Shown here: one piece after another, positions 1-12,551 of the stretch
Layout: each line of letters opens with the position of its first letter
How positions within the stretch are numbered: position 1 is the first letter of the stretch
Source: Norana najaformis
Taxonomy: Eukaryota > Annelida > Clitellata > Crassiclitellata > Hormogastridae
Length of the DNA: 64,000 nt
Direction: 5' to 3'
NCBI GenBank assembly: GCA_964023275.1
Contig: OZ029916.1
Span: 22,531,389 to 22,595,388, forward strand
Program-made: the position numbers and the translations under genes
Notes under the pieces: generated by a model
What the model was told of the DNA's origin: nothing
The model's database searches: none
Seen by the model: the letters and a program-made list of their open reading frames with translations, nothing else

Positions 1-1719
1 CTATGTTGGCCATCGGTTGGGTAGTCTGTATAAGCATGTACGTAAGTGGCTGGAAGTAAATGGATGCAGATAGCCTGCTGTGGATACAATAGCGCGTTTA
101 GAACTAGAACGCCGATGGGCTATCGTATGACCACCATTATCATCATCGATTCCACCGTGTCTCCCCCGCGCTTGACCCCGAATCCTGACGTGGTACCGAA
201 ACGACCAAACAACCTGGCTCTTGTGGACTTGATTTTATGTAGCGCCGGTGTATAAGCTGGTCTCTCTAATGCAGCTTTGTTTGGCACTGAGAAATTTCGG
301 AGAGTTACTTTTACTTGTATACTACATTACATTTGCACCTACAATGCAGAGGTTAAAAGCTTAATAACGTGGTTATTGATTGCCATACTGCAGAACGATT
401 CATATTTGGAAAGATCCGATGTGACATCCACATCATGTAGTAGGCCTATGTACAAGAACTATGCCATATAGGGCCATATGCATGTAAGTATAACCTAGTT
501 AGGGGAACTAGTTAGAAAGAACGGAGCACTGCTTGCTACGAGATTTAATATAAAGAACAGAATACTTACAATGTAAGAAGCAATGATCGTCCGCAGTCGT
601 CTATGTCTGTGTACTGTCGTGTCTCACCCGAACTTCACTCAGAAAGTTTAGCTCAGCCAAGACTACCAAATTACCTTTCCCAACGCTTATATAATTTTCT
701 GTCCTTAGCTTGTCTGCTAATTCAGAAGGTAATTGGCTAATGCATTTCTGCCTATTATCCCTTAAAATCTTCCCTTTAGGAACTATCAGTTACATGGAGG
801 CGGATCTTGCGGCCGTTGTCTTCCCGGCCCATTGTGAGGCGGAGTCGTCCTAGCACCGGGCTATGACGTGTACAGCAACCCTTCTTCCCTGGGCTACTTC
901 TGCTCATCCTTGTGTAGATTCATTTGCACTGCTTGTCACCCTTATTAGTAATCCCCAGCAACAACTCTACTCACTACGACTAAGGTTGTTGCTGAACCCT
1001 TATCATGGACTCTGTCCTACCCTGTATCTTTGTTCCTATGTCTATGGGTATGCTTCTCTGCGCTTGATTCCATCCCCTCGTCGTGTGATCTTCCAACTCC
1101 ATCAATTACCGATGTCGGCGCCCTTTGAAATCGCGCCTTATCTTTTGGCTGATCGTCCGACTTCTCGGCTCTACCTTCGATGCGATCGGGTAGGTCCTTA
1201 TCTTGCTGGTGTCGCGTAACAATGGCTAATTCTGGCGACCAGCGACTGATCTCTGGCAAAATACCATTACTCAATACCTTACCCAATCTCATAGTAATAC
1301 GGCTTCTAATGCGCCATAATGTCCTCTGTCATATAGGTATTCAAGCTAATGCATACCATGCGTATGCATTTTGTATCTAGATATTTATATAGCGCGTTTT
1401 TAGGAACTTCAGAGGCAATGAAACACGGTCATCTAACAGATCAGGAGGTTCAATGATTTTTGTGTTGCCTCTTTTTGTTAAAGTGCGGATTTTCAGTGGG
1501 ATATTGTTTCATTAAGATGGTCCATTATACGAAAAGCATGATCCTTGATTCTTCTGACGCAGATGCCATATAACTGATATAAATCTGGGCTCCCCATCGT
1601 TCAAACGGTTTAGGGAGAAGCTATTTACAAATGCGTCCAAGATGGCGGCCGAGCTTCGATGATGGAAGGTGTCCAACCAGCGTCAGAATCGCACTGGAAG
1701 CCAATAAAGAAAGATCGTA

Positions 1720-1860
1720 AACCCCAAATTTTTCTACAACACCCAAAGAAAGCTAAGTCGCGGGAACCAGCTTATTCACAGGCGCTCAGTCAGGACAAAA
1801 TCGATAGGCAAGAAACAAAAATTGATAGGCAAGAAATAAAATCGATAGGCAAGTAACAGT
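1720..1860 (-). repeat. LINE 3'-tail fragment, family C
   Basis: The stretch contains ttattcacaggcgctcagtc and several gataggcaag units. It matches, in reverse orientation, the segment at about 17806-17930 and, in the same orientation, 41755-41850. Copies with more upstream sequence at 35400-35900 encode a reverse-transcriptase C-terminus, so I read this as a 5'-truncated non-LTR retrotransposon tail. The three imperfect gataggcaag(a/t) units form a small local tandem repeat. Confidence 0.6.
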
Positions 1861-3639
1861 TTATTCCATTAAATGATGTCGAAATTAACAGAATACACTT
1901 CAAAATCAGCTCGCTTTCAATGTTACACCATGCGACATCTGGCGACTACCGCGAAACAATAAGTTGCACTATCCGCAAGACGTCTAGCACGCGTCAAAAA
2001 GACGCACTGTTTAGATGTCAACCATATGTTAACAAAAAAAACGACATCAAATAGACATCAAAAAGATGAGTTTAAGATGGTTTACTGGGAAGCCTATTAG
2101 TTAGAACTATGCTCTATACTCATGTGAATAGAATCCTTGTCCAGAGTTATAATCAAATGCATCGGCATAGGGGAAGCAGAGGAGGGCTAAACTCAAGCGT
2201 GACAAGTGACAACAGGTGGTTAAGAACAAAAATGTGCTGATGACTGAGAAGGTTATCAAAAAGTTTGCCGCCAAACGGCTCTACATCGGTCCTAAAATTC
2301 TGAAGACTAAAAATGTCGTCGAAACTTTTCGGCAAAAGAAGGTACGATCTGGCTTAGGTCTAATAATTATTAACCCCCTTTCCAAGTTTCTGGATTCGCC
2401 CATACTCCTGACTCTGAAAGCCGAGCCGATGCCTTTGATTTATTCATTTCGAATCGAACAAGACAGCCTTAGGCCTAGACATAACCACATCTAGAGAACG
2501 CCTGCATCCCATTCATGCAGTTTACTATATAATTATGTACAAATTATAGCGTGCAAACTATGCACAAGGTCATTAGTAGCAGCACAATAAACGACACTAG
2601 CGAATAACTGTAGTCATAATGAGGTCAAAATCAATCAATTCCCTATGGAGTATGAGCTTGAGGAAAAGCAATTGTTAATTCGAGACCTTACGACCGAAAA
2701 ACCTATACAGTTTCCTCATTTTCGCTCCTGTATTGTATGTATGATCAATCAACTACTAAAATATAGACAGGGCAATACACTTGGCATTGCTTAGCCTTAG
2801 AATGAATAAAAGACGATGTGAAAGTTGCTACCTTTCGTCGATTTGTAGTTTTTCACCACCAGACGCGCGATCGAAAGCATGCTTCGAAAGCATGACGTCG
2901 CATCCGCTTGTTGGCATGGCGACAGAAATGCGTGTATGATTCTAAAATAGCTACGAAATCTGCTCTTCCTGTAGGCGTGATATTTTAAGCTCCTGTCGAT
3001 TTTTTGGTTTTCATATAATACAAGCTGCAGGCCTACTAGACTTTTGCAGAAAATAAAGTCTGTTCAGCCTAGACCAAAAACACTAATGGCTAAGAAACAG
3101 AATATGACTTCTGGTTTCCGGTGTGACACCTAATAGAAACTGTTGTACTTCGTGGTAGATCTGTTAAATCCTAAACAAAAAATCCTCTCTCGTATGGTGC
3201 TTTCTCTGTTCAGCCACATACATGGTAACAGTTATACCATAATCGGCCAAATTTTAAATTAATTCACATGTTTGGAACGGTCTTAAGGAAATTCTAGACA
3301 GCTTAGGCCCATTTGTTTTTAACTGCTACGATATCTTTATTAGACTATTTGCAGATTGCATTCTATGCGCCATCGTATCGTATTTGTAATTATTTCTTCG
3401 TTGTTCAAAAAACTTGCTAAAAGCTGATTCAAAAGATTCGTCTTATTCACAGGCACTCAACCAATTCAAAATTGCAAAGACAGAGAAAGTACCGTCATGC
3501 TACACTTGGGGAATCGAAATTCATAGGAGAGTCTGGGCAAATCTTTTTCTAAGCTCTAGGCAGGGCTAACTATGCCACAGAGTGGGGTACTTTGCCACTG
3601 CCGCGTCCAGCAAAGGGACTCTAAATCCAACGCAGAGCC

Positions 3640-3812
3640 GACCGTCTGCTGTCTGGCAGCAGTTAATGTTTAAGGCTCAGTCTGAATGATTTAACAGTAG
3701 CTACGAAAATCAGATGTTGACGTCCGCATTTTGAGCATAAACCCCTTTCCTTGAAGGCATTTGGTGTTACCCCTTCCTGTTTGCGGACGTCCTTGATGGA
3801 CGACTCCAGTGC
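3640..3812. repeat. Dispersed hairpin-containing repeat, copy 1
   Basis: A second copy lies near 61330-61495. Both carry a short inverted repeat about 55-60 bases apart: here ACGTCCGCA (3720-3728) and TGCGGACGT (3782-3790). Both also share gcatttgg, accccttc and the downstream tggacgac word. It could be a fragment of a short DNA transposon or a SINE end; the complete element boundaries are not visible. Confidence 0.6.
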
Positions 3813-4080
3813 ATCACCGGTTTTGTTTTGGGTAAACGCCTCAACTGTTTGGGGGTTGAAAATGTGGAGTTTACAATTACGAATGCATATACTTGTGTAT
3901 GACACACAATGGTTACACAGTATCAACGGTGTCTGTACATAACTTTTATATGACACACCCACAGATTACTGTATACACAATATCAACGATGCCTCTACAT
4001 AACTATGTATGTCGACGAATACAAAAGTATAAACATATAGGTTTCGCATATATTCAGCATACAGAACACTTATTAGTCCA

Positions 4081-4128
4081 TATATATATATATAAAATAT
4101 ATTATATATATTTTATATATATATATAA
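4081..4128. repeat. AT-rich palindromic microsatellite
   Basis: Alternating TA runs flank an almost self-complementary core (ataaaatatattatatatattttat). It is low-complexity DNA able to form a cruciform. No gene function is implied. Confidence 0.8.
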
Positions 4129-5387
4129 CTGATCGATGCGTTTATTCATTGCAAGCGGGTACTCACTCTCGCTTTCTACGGACGCCCACACCCTGAGTTG
4201 GCCTTGAGTCGAGCGACACGTGCCAGCTGAGCGCCATCATTAAATTGCCATTAAGAGGATGAGGTATACACCGACTCACAATATCGAAACTATAAGACTG
4301 ATATTTCAATGCACTGTGTTCTAGCCACCTGCGTAATCGATGGCGCCACAGATTTTGGATTATATACATGTATATGTGTGTGTGTTTGCATATATATGCA
4401 CACGTTTGTATAAAGTAGTGCGTATATATGTATACATATGCCTATGTGTGTATATATATACATGCAGAAATATAAAACGTGGGTGTGTTATGAACGCAGG
4501 CTGGTTTATTTCCCTCCCCTTCTTTCAGGCTGCCCTTACATCTGCCTCCCGTCCGCAAGTATTTCTCTCCTACGCGCGCGGGAAGCAGGCGGTGCGATTT
4601 TTAGCCTTACATCGCTATCCGTGTGCGTTTGCCTGCTTTCTTGTGTGTGTCTGTTTTTTTCTCTTTCTCAGTCTGTGTTCTTTTTCTACCGTTTACTGTA
4701 TCTGCGTGGCATTGGTTCGCTTTCTCTAAGAAGCAGAGAAACCGGCGGACACAGACAATCACACATCCAAGCAAAACGCCAAAGACTGAGGCAATGAGAG
4801 ATTAGCGTTGCCGGTTTGTTTACCTCCCTCTCGTGTACTTTGCGGCAGCGGCGCTGTTCCAAGCACTCCCCATGTAAGGCTCAATCAGAAGTAGGCAACG
4901 CCGACTGCAGTGCGCACTACGGATTGCATCTGCATCTACGGCGGACTGCTTTGCTAGCCCGGCTGTTGGCGCTTATCATACTTTATCATAAGTTGGCCGT
5001 GTGTGGGTCCGCCTAAAGAGGCAAGACTTGTGTCCGCTGCCGTCGAAGACTTTTCGGCATTTCCTCTACCATCTGGGCTTTCGAGCGTCCTGAACTAATA
5101 ACGGCTTTTCTAAGGTTGAATTCGGTGTTGGATGCCGTGCGGTATTCTAGTTTGTTGCGTCAGCGCTTCTGAGCGAGCGTAGCGCTTACTACACAGCGCT
5201 GTGTTGCGATCGCTGGCAGCCTGGCTTGGATAGCGTACGTGGGAGGAAAGGAGGCGCTTGCTCTGGTCTGGCATGCAACGCCGTGGCGGTCCTCTGTTCG
5301 TAGTGGCCTAAGGAGTAAAGAGGGAGAGTTTTTAAATGCGGGGCTTAGTCGTTGGTCTTGGCAGGAGTCAGCCGGAAGTTGTGGGAG

Positions 5388-8300
5388 ATGATGGTAGGAG
5401 AGGGGTGTGATTCGGAGTGGCTCGAAGAACAGTTGAGCCATGGACGAGATGGGGTTCTGGTGCTCGATTGTCGGTCGATCGGCGCCTACAGGACGGGCCA
5501 CATCGTCGGCGCCATTCACCTGGCTGTGCCAACCCTAATGCTGCGTCGACTAAAGAAGGGTAACCTACCTGTGGCGTCGATCATCAACTGCCAGGAGGGC
5601 AGGGAGAGGTTCAGTCGCAGGTGGAAAACGCAGACGGTCGTCATACACGACGAATCAACGAACTGTGTCTCCTGCTCCTCCTCCACCTCCTGCTCCGATG
5701 CCTCCTCCTCCTCCTCCTCTTCGTCATCTTCCTCTCAGCTCGTACACCTGCTTCTTCAGCGACTTAAAGACGAGGGATGCGATGTAAGGCTCCTACAAGG
5801 TGGGTACCAACATGCCTTATGGACCTTGATTGAAGTTGGATCAGCTGCTCCTACAGGTGTGCTATAGCCCAACTCGCAGTGACCTGACCTTGGCCTTTCT
5901 GGCTCAGCCTATTCGTAATTAATCAAGCTCAGAGTGGCCGCCTCTTTTGCATATATATGCAGTGGCCCCCGTATTTATGGGCTCTAACGCATAGAACTCT
6001 TCCAGTCCTGGGGTATCTTCTTCTGGGCTGATCCAATATTAGAAAAGCATGTAGCAAAGTTATAAAGTACTTGACTAGAAACAAATAATGACTAATTACT
6101 TAACTTAAGTTGCAGAATACTCGTTTGCAAGTATACATACTGTAATTAGTGCAGTGAGGAGTAACTTGCTGTGAAGCATGTGTTGAGACCCCCATTTGGT
6201 CTTCTTCACATAATAATACTTGGAAAACAAAATCAAGGCTTTGATAGACTACAACGAGATCTATGGCAATTGCTGATGATGGTAGTTGTAATTCGTAACT
6301 TCTACTGCGCCGGTGTCTAATGCACAAGGCATCAACCGGTGGCGCACCAAAGCCAAAACGGCAATCAGGTCAATATCCAGAAGGTCAGTCCACTATGACA
6401 GAGAGGCAGCCTATGATGATGATGGTAATCTAGGGCAAATGCTAGTAATGGGGATGAACTGTTGGAGAGACTAATGATAAGAGAAAGCAGCAGCAGGGAA
6501 AGTAAATGATAATGGAATGATAATTAATTTATAAGCAGAGAAAATAAATATTAATGGATTTACAATTAATATTGAAAAGCAGGTTAACGTAGGGCAGAAT
6601 GTACAGAAAGCAGACGTCATTTTACAGCTTAATTACTTAGTGGATGCCCTGAACTTGAGCTACATAAATCCGCTATGCTAGTACATTATAAAGTAGTGAT
6701 ATTGCCGATTTTCTTGTTCACAGAGCCGACTGTAATTGAGTAAACGTGTTCTAACAGTTCTCTGTCTGCTTGAAGGCGGTTTTGCGGCGTTTAGTCAGAG
6801 ATACCCTGGTCTGTGTGTCGGTTCCAGTCTGGAGTCGGAGTCGACGATCCTCGGACTTCGCTACCTTCACCTGTCCCCGTCAGATGTCGAAGAAGTCGAG
6901 GATGGTGACCAGCCAGCCTCCCCTGACGGGACGTCGACGTTTCCCGTCGAGGTCCTGCCCAACCTGTACCTTGGCAACGCCAAGAACTCGGCCGATCTGG
7001 ACAGTCTGTACAAGAACGGCATCAAGTACATTCTGAATGTGACGCCCAATGTTCCGAACATGTTCGAGAACAGTCAGCAGTTCCGGTATTTGCAGATTCC
7101 GATCGACGATCACTGGTCACAGAACATGGCTGGATACTTTCCTCAGGCCATTTCCTTCATAGGTAGGCAAACGCACCCAGACTTACAACTGCAGACACTG
7201 CCCAACCAACAGACCGACCCCTGGCTTCCTACCTCCACCCACCCCAATACAAATCAGTCCTACTATGGTCCTTATTCAGACCAACACCCACATTGCCTCT
7301 CCAACATATCCGCTTCTTACTTACCTTTCCATGAATCCACACCAATAATGCCTTTCCCACATACCCTTATTCACACTTCCCCTCCCATAGACCCACTCCT
7401 ACTCTGCCCCTTGTGCAGACCCTTACCTATGAAACCTTTCCACGGGCCCTCGCCTACACTGCCCCTCCCACATACCCAGATATCCACTGCCCTCCCCAGT
7501 GACCAACACCTACATGGCTCCCATATAGACCCCACTCCTTCTCCACCAATGTCACCCTCACCCACAGACTGGCCCATGCCACAGTGGATCAAACGGAACA
7601 GTGACATCAGTTGGGGGGGGGGGATTGGCCGAATGGGATCGATGTTGTGTAATTAAGAGTAATCATTTCGTGCTATTCTTCCATTTAGCCCTTACTTAAC
7701 TCTCCTCCCATCCTCCCTTCCTCCCACTGAGAGCTGAATGTACCTGGCTGTTTTTGGTAAAATTACCCAGCTGAAGCTAATCATCCCAATAAACGCAAAC
7801 CCCGTAGGCGCATGCGCGTTTAGAGTACCGTTGTCCTTCCGCTTCCATCCCCCGCCTTCTCGACCCAACATACACCCACACAGCCACCCACCCACCCCAT
7901 CGCGGAAATATATTTCCGCCTCAACTCGGCCTGGCTATCGATCGCCTCCTCGTCGGGTGCAGTGGCCCGGGTTGGCAGTGCATCGCTGTCGCCAGAGGAC
8001 GCTTCCCGCCTCGTCCGTTCGTCCGTCGGTCAGCGTGTGCGTGCATGTGTCCGCCCACGGCGGCGGCGGCTGCGAGTGGGCGACGAGATGAATGCAAGGG
8101 CTGCCGGTGGCTGCGGTGTTGGCATTCATAAAAAGAGGCGCATTGATGGACCTTCGTGGCTACGTGGAGACGGCTTTGTCACGTGTCACGGCAACCTAAG
8201 GAGTCTGTGACCGAGTTTGTCTACGTCTGTCTGTGTATCTGTGTGTGTGTCTGTCTGTCTGTCTGTGTGTCTGTCTGTCTGTCTGACACGCTTTCTTGTC

Positions 8301-9762
8301 AGTAGGTCTGCTTGTTTGTAGGTTTGGATGCATGATTCTGTCGTATGTCTGTCTACGTGCTTGTCTTGATCAGATGTTGATCTATCTGACTGACTGACTG
8401 ACTGACTGACTGACTGACTGACTGACTGACTGACTGATTGACTGGCTGACTGACTGACCAACCGACCGACTGGATCTGCCTGTCTGCCCGTTTGCCTACC
8501 AGTTCGTCTGTCTGAGTGGCTTGGTGGCTGATTGTCAAAGAGTCCAGCTGGAAGCTCTGCTTCCTGGGTTTGAGTTACGCTGCCTGGTGTAAAACTGGCA
8601 GATTGTCATCGAGCCATTTAAGAATGGCGGTGACAGCGAAGAAAGCGTTTGACGTATTGACTTGCTGTTCTCTTGTTCGCGCTTCACGTGAAACATCCTG
8701 CAACGTTTCAAACTGGGGACTGAGGAATGAGGTGTTTAAAAGAACGAGCTTTTACCTAGGCTGCTTATTCTAATCCTACCATACCTTGCCCTACCTCATC
8801 CTACATCCTCGTACCTACCTCGTCTTTCTTCACCTTTTCATATAAACCTGTCTGAGTAGCATCTAAGGACGAAGGGACTCACACACGTCTGGTTCCCTTG
8901 TCTTTTCGTCCTCTGACACGTCTGTCTTTCTCATTACTCTGCTCTAAATCACGAGGAACCCGGAATCTATCGTCGTCTGTATACCTGAAGACCTATAGTC
9001 ATCAACTCCTGTCATTCGGAGTTCTTTCTTCCGACGTCTGCCTTGTTTTTGATGTTGATATACCAATTCCACCATCGTAATGCGAGACTTAAAAGCACGT
9101 GGATCCCTCAGCCATTCAAGCGCCACTCCCACTGGCGTTAATTCCTTCGATGATTCCACGCTTATGATGCCGAAACTTCGGCCGTCAATCTCGTTATCGT
9201 CAGTCGGGTATCGTTGTTTAACACCATCAGCACAGCAGTGATGAGTGCTGGTGCTATTGTCGTTATTGTCTTTATCTTTGGTGTTACCGTCGCTCGTTTT
9301 ATTCAAAGGATGGAATAATCGGTTGTTTATGGTGCTGTATAAAAGCCTGACATTTTTCAGGCTTCCTGGTCGCCCGTCGAAGGGTGGGGGGCAGCGGTAG
9401 CCGGCGTGGGTGGCCTAGTAGCCTTTGTCCGATCGGCCAGCGACCTTTTGCGCCGGCCTTCAGTTGCTTCTTCCGACATGAACGACGGGTTCTCTTAGGC
9501 GGATTATTGATAATCCATATAGCGGTGCGTTGAAAGGCTCTGTGCTAAGCCGCTTCATTGGCCATGTTCGATCCGCCAGTCATTCATTCAGTTAGTTAGT
9601 CAGCCAGTCAGTAGGGCGGAAGGGAAGGAGAGCTACCAGGCAGGCAATAGCACGTTCACACGCTCATTCAGTCACTCTTGCGATCACTCAGGTATTCATT
9701 CACTCGTTATGATTCACTTACCACAGGTAGAAGGACACATAACTGGCCCCTCACTCGCGGTA

Positions 9763-9833
<71 letters not shown>

Positions 9834-12551
9834 GACAGAGTAGATTTTGTTAACCCGACATTTCTCGGGCTTCAATCGGCTCATGACGATGGCTATGTAA
9901 ACTTAGGGCCTATAGGCCTACTAATGCTCAGTTTACATCAGACGACTACATTACGCGTGTATGAGGGGCAGTGGAGGTGATGACGACGTTGATGATGATG
10001 ACGTGATGATGACGATGGTGCTGATGATGACGATGATGAAATGATAATGATTGAATGAAGATGTAGTGATGCACAGTAAGGATAAAGTGAGGCTGATAAG
10101 TAGGCGGCTAGAGCTGCTGCTGCTGCTGCTGCTGCTGTTGATGATGGTGCGAAGGATTTCTTGCGGAGTCGGCGATGTGTGTGTGTGTGTGTGTGTGTGG
10201 GCGGCCCGGTAGCATTCGTGAAAACGCATGTTTCCATGGTAACCGAATTGAAGCCAGATCGCTGGACATGCGCAGAGCGGCTCCCGACATGTAAAGGCCA
10301 CGTCCTACACGGACGAAGAAGAGAGGGAGAAGGCGGAGACAGACAGAGGCAGACAGACAGGTAAAAAGAGATGCAGAGGCACGGAGGGAGGAAGGGTGGA
10401 TCGAGGGGAGAGAGAAATGGACAGACACGCAGAAGACGCAGGCAGGTAAAGGCGGAGAACAATGAAATAGAACAGAGAGAGAGAGACAGAGACTGACAGA
10501 CAGACAGAGACATACAGAGACAGACAGAGGTAGACAGAGACAGACAGAAACTGACAGAGACAGACAGAGACAGAATGCCACCCATTACTGAAGGCAGGGC
10601 AGAAATGCCCGCATTCGACAGAGGTCGATGGTCGATGACCGAGTATCGAACCAATTGGCTGGACTTGAAGAGGGAAGGATGAATGGAGAAAAGCGTGGAG
10701 GGAGAGAGTGAGTGATGGAGGGAGGGTGGGAGGGATGCAGGGCCGGAGCGTATCACGCCTACGCTTTGCGTGGGTGTGTGTTCGGGCGGTCGGTCTGTTC
10801 GGCTGGTCTCGGTTGTTATCGGTAATTGGTGGCGATGAAATATTTACACTGGCCGCAGGTTTTTATGCCTCGCAAGCGTCGACTACTCTTCTCTGCAGCT
10901 ATTCATCCATCCATCTATCCATTAGCCATCTCTAAAGCCCGCCGTCCATCCGTTTAGAAATTCATCTACTTCCATTCATACATCCATCTAGTCATCGTGC
11001 CAAATACTCGTTCATCGATTCTGTAAACTTACCTTACTATCCGTCCTTTCGTCCGTCCGTTCATCGATCCATCCACGTGTTCATCCATCCTAGCCAGCCA
11101 GCCATCCAGCCAACAAGGCAATATATAAGCTTATAATCTGTTTATTTGTTCATTCATTGATTCGATCGTTCATTCATTCATTCATTCATTCATTCAGATA
11201 CATGAAGCGATCAATAAGTAGTAGGGTGTCGATTATTGCTCCGTCTCACGTGACTGAGGTGGACGTCGGCAGCCAGATTTTGGAATGCCTCTAACAATGT
11301 TTCCAAACAATACAGTGATTATGCAGCTTTATCGGTTAATTTTAGAGGGTACCTATCATAATTAATATCCGTCATAATTAGACGCCCAATGGGGTAGCTA
11401 ATTATGGCAGCTATCTTTAGTAGGTCTAACCGATATTCGAAATTAAATTATAGTTGATTCACTTTTGCCATCCATGGCGATGATACATTTATTTGTGTTT
11501 TTATATTCATCTATATTTATCAGAATTCTTAAATTTATTTAGAAATTTATTAGGCCCCTATTAATAATTTTTTAACTTTACTGATTGATTGATTAATTTG
11601 ATTTAGTTGTATTTATTTTTTAGTTTTATTATAAACTTTTTTCTTAGTTTATTTTTATTAATGATTTATTTATTTATTTATAAATTTATGTATATTTATC
11701 TTTTATTTAGAGAGTGTCGCTTGAGACCAGAAAGCTGGACGAGTGTCAAAGGTTGAATATTTTGGAGGTTGTAACGTGTCTTAAGTGGGAGAACAGTTGG
11801 TGCAGTTGTTGTTTACAGTTGGTGCAGTTGTTGTTTACAGTTGGTGACGTGTGTTGTCGTTTGTGTTCTTGCAGAGGATGCGAGGCGTAAGAAGTGCGGA
11901 GTGCTCGTCCACTGCCTGGCGGGGATCAGTCGATCGGTCACGATAACCGTCGCCTACCTCATGTATTCGCTGTCACTGTCGCTCAACGACGCCTACGACC
12001 ACGTCAAGCGCTGCAAGCCCAACATCTCGCCCAACTTCAGTTTCATGGGCCAGCTCATGGACTACGAACGCACCCTTAGGCTCGAACGAGACGCCGCCCC
12101 TGCAACCTCTTGCTCCGCCTCCGTCAGTTCCGCCTCTTCGGTAAGCTCCGCTTCTTTAGGTTCTGCATCTTTAATAAGCTCCACCACCGCGATAAACTCC
12201 GCCTCATCAATAAACTCCGCCTCCTCGTTGAACTCTGCCTGCTCCATAAACTCAGCGTCATCTTTAAGCTCCGCCTCCTCGTTAAGCTCTGCCTACTCTT
12301 CAGGTAGCTCCGCTTACTCTTCGGGTAGCTCCGCCTACTCTTCGGGTAGCTGCGCTTCTCGTCCGTTTGACTCGAACTGCGAGGCCTCGGACGATCATCG
12401 CCTTCAGTGCGCATGCGTCGACACCGCCAAGTGCTTCTCATCAACGGCATGCAGCAGTTTGTCGTCGTTAGCATCGTCTACAACGACAGCTTCATCGTCA
12501 TCCGTCTTGTCGTCAGCGTTCGATTACGAAATCCCATCGACGCACTCCTGA
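5388..12551 (+). CDS. DUSP6/7/9: Dual-specificity MAP kinase phosphatase (MKP-3 type)
   Basis: Exons are 5388-5799, 6776-7162 and 11875-12551, giving about 491 residues; phases agree at both junctions (each phase 1). The first in-frame ATG follows an in-frame TAG at 5346. Exon 1 encodes the rhodanese-like CH2 domain with [11 protein letters not shown] and the kinase-interaction Arg pair (about residues 77-78, FSRRWK), then a poly-Ser run encoded by TCC repeats. Exon 2 encodes [12 protein letters not shown] and the general-acid Asp (IDDHWSQN, about residue 249). Exon 3 carries the P-loop HCLAGISRS with catalytic Cys about 280, 31 residues after the Asp as in DUSP6. By family, it removes phosphate from Thr/Tyr of ERK in the cytoplasm. 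Human DUSP6 is 381 residues; the excess here is mostly a Ser-rich tail of about 150 residues after 341, built from imperfect repeats (SAYSSGS three times). Which of the vertebrate DUSP6/7/9 it equals cannot be decided. Confidence 0.93.
6285..6415 (-). repeat. LINE 3'-UTR fragment, family B
   Basis: Reverse-oriented copy of a tail seen at 15600-15676, 17660-17806 and, attached to a decayed reverse transcriptase, at 60250-60870. Shared words are gatgccttgtgcattagac and, further from the end, the complement of ggctgcctctgt. It lies in intron 1 of the phosphatase gene. Confidence 0.65.
7163..7656 (+). other. C-rich imperfect repeats, read-through frame after DUSP exon 2
   Basis: The donor at 7163 ends exon 2, yet the exon-2 frame stays open for about 164 codons to 7656. 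The DNA is C-rich with repeated words such as cccacatacc, tccactgcc and atagaccccac, in the manner of a decayed minisatellite. The implied Pro/His/Thr-rich peptide has no family similarity, so I treat it as intron. Intron retention would give a phosphatase lacking the catalytic Cys. Confidence 0.55.
8221..8510. repeat. Tetranucleotide repeats (GTCT)n and (CTGA)n
   Basis: A GTCT/GTGT-rich tract at 8221-8285 is followed by about 18 near-perfect CTGA units at 8386-8458 that decay into related CTGACCAACCGACC sequence. Both strands stay open in several frames for this reason alone. Confidence 0.9.
9763..9834. repeat. (TCTG)n microsatellite
   Basis: About 18 perfect TCTG units in intron 2 of the phosphatase gene. 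The same tetranucleotide, read as CAGA on this strand, recurs at 45056-45410. Confidence 0.95.
10113..10199. repeat. CTG trinucleotide and GT dinucleotide runs
   Basis: About nine CTG units (10113-10140) are followed 35 bases on by about 12 GT units (10176-10199), within DUSP intron 2. They are not in an exon by this model. Confidence 0.9.
10320..10580. repeat. CAGA/GAGA-rich low-complexity tract
   Basis: Degenerate gacagaca, gagagaga and cagagaca units run for about 260 bases. The pyrimidine-strand open frame here is an artefact of the repeat. Confidence 0.85.

Larger units (their letters stand above)
1..5387. other. Upstream spacer of the DUSP gene
   Basis: I see no convincing coding exon here. 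Short open frames in this stretch lack family similarity, splice context or codon character. The stretch holds a degraded LINE tail (about 1720-1860), a hairpin-type dispersed repeat (about 3640-3812), an AT palindrome (4081-4128) and TG/TA-rich DNA around 4370-4460. From about 4800 to 5387 the sequence becomes richer in G+C and CpG, which fits a promoter/5' UTR of the downstream phosphatase gene, but I cannot place a transcription start. A short word resembling LINE 3' ends (tttatatagcgcg) lies near 1385. Confidence 0.6.
7657..11874. other. Remainder of DUSP intron 2: simple repeats
   Basis: No coding exon is recognised. The content is mostly low complexity: tetranucleotide runs (8221-8510, 9763-9834), ATG/ACG-rich DNA (about 9975-10060), CTG and GT runs (10113-10199), a CAGA/GAGA-rich tract (10320-10580), CATC/CATT runs (10900-11200) and T-rich DNA (11500-11710). 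Just before exon 3 a 24-base word (ttgtttacagttggtgcagttg type) is repeated in tandem at about 11790-11845. Confidence 0.6.

Noticed and set aside
863-1292. Overlapping 118- and 91-codon frames upstream of DUSP
   Set aside because: They overlap on opposite strands, have no recognisable motif, no splice partners and ordinary composition.
5800-5867. Continuation of DUSP exon 1 to the stop at 5867
   Set aside because: The AAG/GTGGGT donor at 5800 joins in phase to exon 2 and restores the family QGGF segment; reading on gives an unrelated short end.
8094-8210. Possible extra DUSP exon in GC-rich DNA near 7960-8210
   Set aside because: CpG-rich and open, but no similarity to the family, and exons 2 and 3 already join in phase without it.
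9938-10756. 272-codon minus-strand frame in DUSP intron 2
   Set aside because: It is made of CAGA, CTG, GT and ATG-type simple repeats read as Ser/Leu/His runs; no family similarity.
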